Positions 56,990-64,000 of a stretch of 64,000 bases of DNA are shown here, one piece after another. The position numbers and the translations under genes were made by a program. Each line of letters starts with the position of its first letter. The stretch's first letter is position 1. A model generated the notes under the pieces. It was not told where the DNA came from. It made no database searches and saw nothing but the letters and a program-made list of their open reading frames with translations. The DNA is from Corynespora cassiicola (lineage: Eukaryota; Ascomycota; Dothideomycetes; Pleosporales; Corynesporascaceae), in assembly GCA_022059125.1 (NCBI GenBank), contig JAEUWY010000002.1, forward strand, positions 3,224,001-3,288,000. The letters run 5' to 3'.

Positions 56990-59229
56990 CTAGTAACGGC
57001 AAGGTCGAATCCTGGATGACCTCAGGATTCCGACTCCTCGCTGGAACACTTCATTCATGGCAAAGGGGCAGAATCCATTGTTTTCCATTCTCGTCGCTTC
57101 GCAGTGGGACGACCCGCATTTTGTGTGTAAGCGCTCTATGTCGGTCAACGATTGTGCTTGGAAGATGTTGTACAGCCATCAATTCCAAGCCCGAAGGGGG
57201 CAATGAAAGCCCCCGAAGGATTCTCGGTTCAGGGGTTGAAAAGTCTCCATCCCGGAACCACGAGGAAATACCCGCGGCGCACTGTTGTTTGCTTCATCCG
57301 AAATCTGGGTATGCAGTGGCCCGTGGATGGTTCAAATGTGGGGCTGTTTCGAGCAATGTCCGATGAACGTGAAGTCGAGATTTCGAAATGTCGCGCGTTG
57401 AGATGCAGAGCCCTGGGTCGGGCGCGGCAGCCCCCTAGTGGTAGTATGACTCTGAATACCGCGCGTGATGGACCCGGCGATGCATAACTCTAGGGATTCT
57501 CAATTATGTCTTGCTGCCTATTCCCCCGCCGCTGTGCAGCCGTGGTAAGTGGCAAAGACGTTGCCAGCGCAGAGTATTGAATGACGCGGTCAAAGGCACC
57601 GAATATTGCACATGGACCAAATCGATAAAATGAACAAACACAGTCAACAATCACGTTGGGTGCATCGTGATTTTGGTTGGCAGGCAGCGCCATTCTCACG
57701 AAGGCGATAGGTCCGAATAGTGCTGCCTCGAGTAGTCGCGCCATGACTCCCGCGCTGGCCGTTTTGACGAAACATCCGGACCTACCGGCCTGACTCGTGG
57801 TTGGGAAACACAGTCGAGACGCTAAGTGCGATTACGCACGCTTCATCATCGCGTAGGGGAATGCCTCCGTTATCAGTGGCAATTGCAAAGCACGACGCAG
57901 TCATGGAGAATGTCGAGGCAGACAGAAGGAAAAGCGAAACCGGAAGCCGGTGGAAGGTAGACGGTGCCTGATATCGGCTGCATGGCGGCGGCGGTCGCGG
58001 TCGCGGTGCCGGGATGTGAAATTTCCGCCGGCGAAACTCGAGGGCGAGATCATACAGAAGCTCAAACGCTGGGACTTGTCGAGGTACATGATGTTCCAAA
58101 CACCCTTGAGGGCGCCGGCGGGCATGTGACAGGACGGTCTGGCGGCACGACGGAGGCTAATAAACTTTGCTCCTTCTCTGCTCCTTCTCTGCTTCTTCCG
58201 TGCAGGGTTTCTACCCCAGAAGGCGCAAATCTCCCGGCAGAACTTCATCTAAGGCGCCGTTGGAGATTGTGTGGTCGATGCGGGGTTGCTGGATCATCAG
58301 GGTGATATGGGAGCTAGCCGGGGAAAATAGATGAATAGTATGGGGTGCAGATGGTTCGAGAAGACTTCCCGGCGGCAACCAGGCTCCCGCCGTCAGTAAA
58401 GCCATATTAAACGGCAATAATGGTCGACTGCGTGACCCCAAGGCAGCATGCGAGAGAAGACGGAGGCGCATTTGTCAAAGCAGCAGCAGCTCCGTACTGC
58501 CAGATTGGGGGGGGGAAGCTTATCTCACGACAGCGGGCTAGTCGGCGCCACCCTGAGCATCGCCAGCACCCTGAGCGACGGCTGGGCAGTGGAACGATGA
58601 GAAGGGCAGGTGGATACGGCGCCGGGCGAAGCTGGCACAAGTGCGGCCGCGGCGCTGGGCCCCGGCGAGGCAGTGGTACAGCTGCTACGCAAGTGGTACT
58701 CAGCCCATGACGCGGAATGGGGGTGGAGTGGAGCCGGCATCGAAACAAAGAGGGCGATTCCGTCCAGCATGGCCAGCATCGACGGCATCGCCCAGCAGGC
58801 AGCGGGAGTCGGGGACGGCGGTGGGCGGTGGGCGGTCGAAGGAATGGCAGCTCGCAGGACGCCCCTGGATGTGGCTCCTGAGCGGTGCTAGCACGAAGCA
58901 CGAACGGGGTCCGAGGTGAAACGCAGATGCGGGCCGCGAACGCTGAAGCAGGGCTGGGAGTGGGCGCAAGGGCATCTAGGGCATCTCAGGGTCGCAGATG
59001 GGGCTAGCTCGGGGACTGGCCGGGTGTTGCGTTATTCACGCCTAAATTAAGAATGATATGGGAGGCGCGCTAGGCCGCGTTGGGAAAGCGCGACTGCGCC
59101 CCTGGAGGGCGCTGCCTGGAGCATAAATGCCACCTGTCCTCAGCCCGCTCAGCGGATATCATCCACGCAATTCCTCCCCCCATCCAGATGTAGCAGCAAC
59201 CCAGCGCAGCATCGACAAGCAGACACACT
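56990..59229. other. 2.2-kb intergenic region, GC-rich at right
   Basis: No gene was recognised. The open frames of 80-165 codons between 57490 and 58975 overlap antisense and have no domain. The right end (from about 59000) is the promoter and long leader of hacA, which contains an upstream ATG at 59127. Confidence 0.5.
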
Positions 59230-59690
59230 ATGGGCTCGGAAGGCTTCTACAACTCGCAATTCGTGCAGACCCTCAGCACTCCCACCATTGTCTCCACCTC
59301 CGCCTCGCCATCGTCCTCCCTCACCCCGCCCCCCACCGTCGACCCGGCCACCACCATCAAGATGGAGGACCTCAACATGCCCTACAGCACCCCCGCCCCG
59401 CCATCATTACCCCCCACCTCCGAGTGCGGCACCCCGACGCCCCAGTCGTCATCAGACGGCAAGCCGGTCAAGAAGCGCAAGTCGTGGGGCCAGGTCCTCC
59501 CCGAGCCCAAGACCAACCTGCCCCCGCGCAAGCGGGCCAAGACCGAGGACGAAAAGGAGCAGCGCCGCATCGAGCGCGTGAAGCGCAACCGCCTCGCCGC
59601 CCACAACTCGCGCGAGCGCAAGAGGCAGGAGGTCGAGCAGCTGCAGTCCGAGAAGGACAAGCTCGAGGCCGACCTCCAGGCCGCCCATGA
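59127..59690 (+). promoter_or_regulatory. Upstream ATG/overlapping uORF before hacA
   Basis: An ATG 103 bases before the hacA start opens a 187-codon frame that overlaps the hacA coding region out of frame. If in the mRNA, it would reduce hacA translation. Upstream ORFs in the leader are known for fungal hac1/hacA, where the leader is shortened under ER stress. Whether this one is transcribed is unknown. Confidence 0.4.
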
Positions 59691-60284
59691 CACCATGGCC
59701 CGCATGGCGGCCGAGCTCAAGGCCTACCGCCAAAAGTACCCTTCGGAGAGCTTCAGCTCGTCCGCCGCCACCGACGACTACGAGTCGCTCGTCCACAAGA
59801 CCGACACCGTCGACCCCACCCACACCTCCATGTCCTTCCCCAGCCCCATCTCCATGGACTCGATGGACTCGCCTTCCCCCCGCGATGAATCCTGCCAGCC
59901 AGAGACGCCTTTCTCCGAGGCCAACGCCGACTTCGACCAGACACGATATCCTGCTGCGATATTGTGCGACCTGCAGTGTCAGTCGATTTCGGCGTCGGCC
60001 TCCCGGCAACCGTCGCTTCAGGCGATGCTGGCTTTTCTTTCTCTCTTCAACCTCACCCTTCCTTTGATGAGAAGCCTCTTGACGACCTTTTCGCCTTTGA
60101 CATGTTCCCCGAGAACAGCACCAATGGTCTGGGAGATTCTCAAGACTTTCTCTCTGCTTCCGGCTTCGGAACTGCCTCAAACCCTTACGGCCTTTCTGAC
60201 CCTTTTGAAGGCAAGCACTTCGACTTGCAGACAGCCTCTGGCGCAACTTTCGTTAGCGACGAGGCTCTCGCAGCGGAGCACTAG
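59230..60284 (+). CDS. hacA: HacA/HAC1 bZIP transcription factor of the unfolded-protein response
   Basis: After removal of a 20-nt unconventional intron (59957-59976) the protein has 344 residues. It has a Ser/Thr/Pro-rich N-terminus, KPVKKRKSWGQVLPEPKTNL (the conserved HacA lead-in), a basic region NRLAAHNSRERKR (120-132) and a leucine zipper (about 138-168). The spliced C-terminal activation region contains FDEKPLDDLFAFDMFPE and ends VSDEALAAEH. Without the 20-nt removal the frame runs to 60516 (428 residues) and lacks this activating end. HacA is made when Ire1 splices the mRNA during ER stress and then activates chaperone and secretion genes in the nucleus. No conventional intron is present. 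Confidence 0.93.
59957..59976 (+). promoter_or_regulatory. hacA: Unconventional Ire1-processed 20-nt intron of hacA
   Basis: The borders are CTGCTG|C and CTGCAG|T, both matching the CNGNNG|N type cleavage motif of Ire1. Removing exactly these 20 bases changes ...YPA-AILCD to ...YPA-VSVDFG and shifts into the 3' frame that ends at 60284. The length equals that reported for filamentous fungal hacA/hac1. Confidence 0.9.
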
Positions 60285-61581
60285 CTTCAAGTCGGTCGCG
60301 AGGTCCGCGGGGAGCATGAAGCGGGCCCGCCAAGACGGCACGCAGCAGAGGAAGCGGTGGAGATCCCCACAGCTTAGACAAATGGGGCGGCGTAAAGGTT
60401 CTTCGTCATTTTCATTCGAGCGAGAGATTCACAAATCACTACTGGGTTCATCGGGGCGGGGCTGGCAAAATCATGACTTTGACTGGGTTTCAAGACGGCG
60501 TACCGTGGAGTCATGAGATGGGGTCGGGCACCGTGTATCATGAAAGCGTATACAACAGCAAATCTCCTTCCTACTTGTTTAGCGGGGGCTTTGGTGGGGC
60601 ACCTTCTGGATAATTCACATCTCTAGTGGGTGTCGGGGTCTGCATCTTCCTTGTTTTTGGACGATGCGACTCCATGGACGACTGAAGTTAGTTACCAAGG
60701 GCTGGTGCCTTTCATGTAGTTGGCCAATCACACAAGTCTCGAGCAGACAGGACATTATTCAAACAAGCAATGTTCCAACCAATCCTGCAACCCCGTGTAC
60801 CTCTCTGTGCCATTGTGAAGTTACATTTGATGCTTTTGCGGCAATGTTCTGTGTGTGTGTGCGTCGTCAGCTCGCTAAATGCCTCGCCCACCGCCATCGC
60901 CATCGCCATGGCCGGCCTTGCTTTCAATGACATGCCGCCATGCACGCTCTTCTGCGGAATCACAGTCAGCTAGCCACGGCTCTGCTACTCAGCTGGCCTC
61001 ACACGCGCCCAATGAGTTGGCACAGCGCTCCCCATGGCCTCCCTGATCGCGATCGATCCGCGAGGTGCCGTCTCTCCACCCATCGAGCCAGTCTCTCCAC
61101 CGCCCTCCGTCACCGAATGCACTTGGCGAGTTTGGCGGGCTGGGGCTGGGGGCTGAGGGCTGGACCGGGCTGGAGTCGAGTGGAGTGCATGTACGTAGAT
61201 AGCCAGCATGGCTTTGGGTAGGTAGGTCCACACCATTAATCATTGCACACCATAATAGCGCAGCCCAACAAAAAAAGCCCGAGCCAAAACAGAGAGCGGG
61301 AGGGAGCATCACGATACAGTGCCGAGCAGATTCATTTTCAAGAGAAAAATATCATAATCGTATTCCATTGCGAGAGCGATATCGGATATCCAAACCCAGC
61401 CGTTATTTCCAGGCCAGGAAGCTTTTGCAATTCGTCATTTCATCCCTTACGCCGACTATGCATGCAAGTCATTGATTTCTGCGGACGGTCCGGCAACTTC
61501 CCTTGCACCGCGACCGAAGATTTCGTCTTTTGCTGCTCCAACTGCCCCCTCGCTTTCTCAAGGTAGGGGGGTGTGGTCGAC
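60285..61581. other. Intergenic, hacA 3' region
   Basis: It contains the unspliced-hacA reading tail (to 60516), the presumably long 3' UTR, and the 3' flank of the next gene. Other open frames lack domains. Confidence 0.5.
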
Positions 61582-62646
61582 TCATGACTTGGTGACCTGG
61601 TCGACGACGGGGGGCTTGTTAGAGTCGTTGGCGTGGCCGCCCTGGGAGTGACCGGCACTGCCGCCGCCAGAGGCATTCAGGCCTTCGATAGCTGTGTGCG
61701 AATCAGCATGTGCTCGCCTTTTCAATGTGTTGGTGTCGGGGGGTTCGACTTACAAGCACCCTTCTCGCCCTCGGGCATGGGAGCGACCTTGTTGGCGCGG
61801 TTAAGGGAGGCCTGCGTGGAATGTCAGTCCGCCTGCTTTGCTAATGAAAGATGTGTTCGAATAGAAGAAAGAGAAGACGTGGGAGATGCAGGGAGGGACA
61901 CTGCGTAGGAGTAATGTCTAGATCCGCTGGTCCTCGATCCGGTCCCCAATGGCTGCTGCCATGGAAGTCTGGATGCTGGATACTGGATATTCGGATTCGG
62001 TGACACCACGTCGGTATCCTCGAGTCCTAGCCAACCGCTACCACTCTCCGCTTCCCTTACGTCGCCCCATAGTATGTTCGTCAAGTCCATGGATCTTCCT
62101 CTTGAAACATGCGCCCGCCTCTCAAGGAGACACAAGACTAGAGGAAGCAGGAAGCAGGTCCAGGAGTCCACCCCGCAATGACGAGAGATACAGGACAAGA
62201 CGGATACAACGTATCTGGGAATCGTAGGAAGGGAAGAGGAACATTTGGAGCACCTCACGGAGCAACAAAGACGTGGTAGGAGCAAGAAGGCAAGCCATCT
62301 TACAAGGTCCAGGCGACAACGATCGACCCCGCGAACCCTCATCTTGGCCAACCCGGAAAGACAGCCAAAATAAGACCACGGATCCCATCATCGCTCCTCT
62401 GGACCCTGAGACTGTCGAGAAGGTCCGACTGCCCTGAAGGCTCCGTATAGGACCGTGCCTCAGTACGGCCGTGTGACCCTCAAACAACCTCCCGTCTGGG
62501 GCGACAAGGTGCAGCAAACATGTCAAACGCCTAACAGGAGGCTAAAACAAAAAGACTATACTTACATCGCCGCTGGCGCCGTGGACGAGGTTCTCGCCGG
62601 CCTCGATGGGGCCGTTGTCAGAGCTACCGTCACCGTTTCGGGGCAT
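61582..62646 (-). CDS. Small hydrophilic protein, long first intron
   Basis: Three exons (62646-62566, 61811-61754, 61691-61582) give 82 residues, rich in Gly, Ser, Asn and Glu with no hydrophobic stretch: NGPIEAGENLVHGASGD, then ASLNRANKVAPMPEGEKGA, IEGLNASGGGSAGHSQGGH and a VDQVTKS end. The alternating charged/glycine text is like small stress- or development-induced hydrophilic fungal proteins; I do not recognise a named family. The splice sites are canonical and in phase. The first intron is 754 nt, ten times the window norm, while the second is 62 nt. A missed internal exon is possible. Confidence 0.65.
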
Positions 62647-63196
62647 GTTGAATTTTTGAGTTTGGAGAAAAAGGAGAGAGGTGTTGGTTTTTTGGATTCG
62701 AGATGGGTCGTTGGATTGAAGAGCAAGGTCTGTGGGAGATGGAGTTTGTCGTTCAGTGTTGGGGTGTTAAATAGGTATGATGCTGCCCTGGATGCGTGAC
62801 GTCACTCTGATGCTATAGGGAAAACAACCCACGATGCCCGATGACCCACACCTGCGCGATCATCTCGGCGAGGCAGCAAAACGGGGCTCTTTTCACGATG
62901 ACGAAGTGTTCGTGGGCTTGTTGGGCATCACACGACACCCCACAATGCCGTCAAGCGGATCTACGATGGGGTGCCTACGCGCCATCAAGATGGTGAAAAC
63001 TGAGATAGCGTGTGCCATGGAATCTACTCGTACAGTTGCATGCCCTACCCTACCATTTTGTAACACCCCTAGTCCCCATGAGAAGCCGTATGAAATATCT
63101 ATGCCCAGTACAGCAGGAAGTTCCGAGGGCGTTCCGAAAGTGCCTCACCTCGCCGAAAGTTAGAATGGAATTTGTCCGATCCCCAAACCATGCCAG
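62647..63196. other. Intergenic
   Basis: Upstream of the small hydrophilic protein gene and downstream of the amine-oxidase-like gene. A 109-codon plus frame (62834-63163) has no domain. Confidence 0.45.
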
Positions 63197-64000
63197 CTAG
63201 GGCAGCCCGAGTGGCGCGATGTTCACCGACGTTGGCTGGCCCTCAATCAGCTCAGATAGCACGAGTCCTGTTCCTGGGGCTTGAGAAATTCCCCATGCAC
63301 CATGGCCTCCTGCGATGAAGACGCCGCCATCACCGCCTCCACGGGTCTTGAAGCCGCCTCCAAGTTTGTTGTCGGGTATCCGTGATACGAGCGGGCGGCC
63401 GCTGGAAGTTATTGGACGGAAACACTATACTGTCAGCATGGTTCAACTTACGGAGGAAATGTGCATACCAATCCGGCTCTCAGCACCTCCAACGGCTTGC
63501 CCTCCACAGTGCCCATCATCTGCTCTGCGCAAGCCTTCAACTGTTCGATTGCCTTTGGGTTGGCCTGGACCTCTGTAGAAAGCTCAGGGAGGGGAACTTG
63601 AGTAGTATTGAGACCAGCCAAGTAGAGCTCTCCGCCGACCCTAGAGAACCATTCTGGAGAAAAACCGAGTGTATCGGTTGCAAATACTGCATGGCAGCCC
63701 TCTGTGTCGAGTTCTTCTCCTTTGAAGAACGGATTCCGCACAAGGAGCGAATGGCCTGCTAAGCACGAGATGGGAATTCGAGTCGTCGTGTTCGGGAAGA
63801 GGGCAGAGAAAAGACGGGGAGACCAGGCTCCAGCGGTTATGACAAGACGTGTACATGGCACTAAAAGTGTTAGCAACCCTTGCTTGGTCAAGTTGCATAC
63901 GAGACATACACTCCATCTCGCCGCTTTCTTTGCTAATTCGGATAGCATTGAGGAGGTTATTCTCGTCCTTGGACACGGAGATGGCGCGCGCTGGCTGATG
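63197..64000 (-). CDS. FAD-dependent oxidoreductase (DAO family), 3' part
   Basis: The gene enters from the right edge. Visible exons are >64000-63910, 63860-63469 and 63424-63197, all in phase. The sequence shows PCTRLVITAGAWSPRLFS (FAD-domain strand after substrate-binding residues), then CLAGHSLLVRNPFF, EWFSRVGGELYLAG and, at the C-terminus, CFRPITSSGRPLVSRIP with GGVFIAGGHGAWGISQAPGTG, the closing FAD site of D-amino-acid/sarcosine-oxidase-like proteins. It resembles fungal Tda3-like/DAO oxidoreductases. The N-terminal GxGxxG is outside the window. The enzyme would oxidise an amine or amino acid; the substrate is unknown. Confidence 0.85.

Noticed and set aside
56990..57030. GGTCGAATCC resembling a tRNA B box
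   Set aside because: No A box or acceptor stem fits around it.
59452..60246. 264-codon minus-strand frame
   Set aside because: It is antisense to the hacA coding region; the Leu/Val/Gly-rich text mirrors the bZIP codons.
15..62000. CRISPR arrays or prokaryotic operons
   Set aside because: No regularly spaced repeats were seen. Spliced genes and fungal families show a eukaryotic nuclear sequence.

Overview
This is nuclear DNA of a filamentous ascomycete (Pezizomycotina, most likely a Sordariomycete). The evidence is many short introns (about 40-75 nt, GT..AG, often with a CTAAC-like branch site) and the gene families present: a HacA/HAC1 bZIP factor with its 20-nt unconventional intron, an AflR-type Zn2Cys6 regulator, an AA9 polysaccharide monooxygenase, a secreted DUF4360 protein, an FRG1 homologue and fungal CorA-like transporters. 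I rebuilt the spliced models by hand. For most genes the exon phases close exactly. There is no RNA evidence, and no tRNA, rRNA or CRISPR was recognised.

Layout. 0-14 kb: end of an unknown gene, secreted DUF4360 protein (-), aldehyde dehydrogenase (+), a decayed SDR next to a decayed cytochrome P450, FRG1-like protein (-) divergent from a 2OG-Fe(II) oxygenase-like protein (+), and a membrane acyltransferase-3 protein (+). 14-17 kb: long intergenic stretch. 17-23.5 kb: an unusual locus. A minus-strand gene appears to fuse a trypsin-like protease (H/D/S triad), a protein kinase and C2H2-like zinc fingers; divergent from it is a protein with a C-terminal membrane segment; a small CxxC protein follows. 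23.5-28.7 kb: gene-poor, with decayed reading frames only. 28.7-38.4 kb: AflR-like regulator, FMN-dependent monooxygenase, AA9 LPMO, CorA-like transporter and O-methyltransferase.

39-46 kb is a transposon block. It holds two defective pogo/Fot1-like elements facing tail to tail, then an apparently complete two-gene PIF/Harbinger element with terminal inverted repeats and a TTA target duplication. 46-54.3 kb: seven-exon amino-acid permease (-), a small weak gene model, a second CorA-like gene (+), and tail to tail with it a 980-aa kinase with a propeller-like C-terminus (-). 55.6-64 kb: FAD/NAD(P)-binding oxidoreductase (+), hacA (+), a small hydrophilic protein gene with a 754-nt intron (-), and a FAD-dependent amine-oxidase-like gene running off the right edge (-).

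Most genes look like independent housekeeping or accessory genes. The parts most worth following are the protease-kinase fusion with its divergent membrane partner, the kinase/CorA tail-to-tail pair, and the intact Harbinger element.
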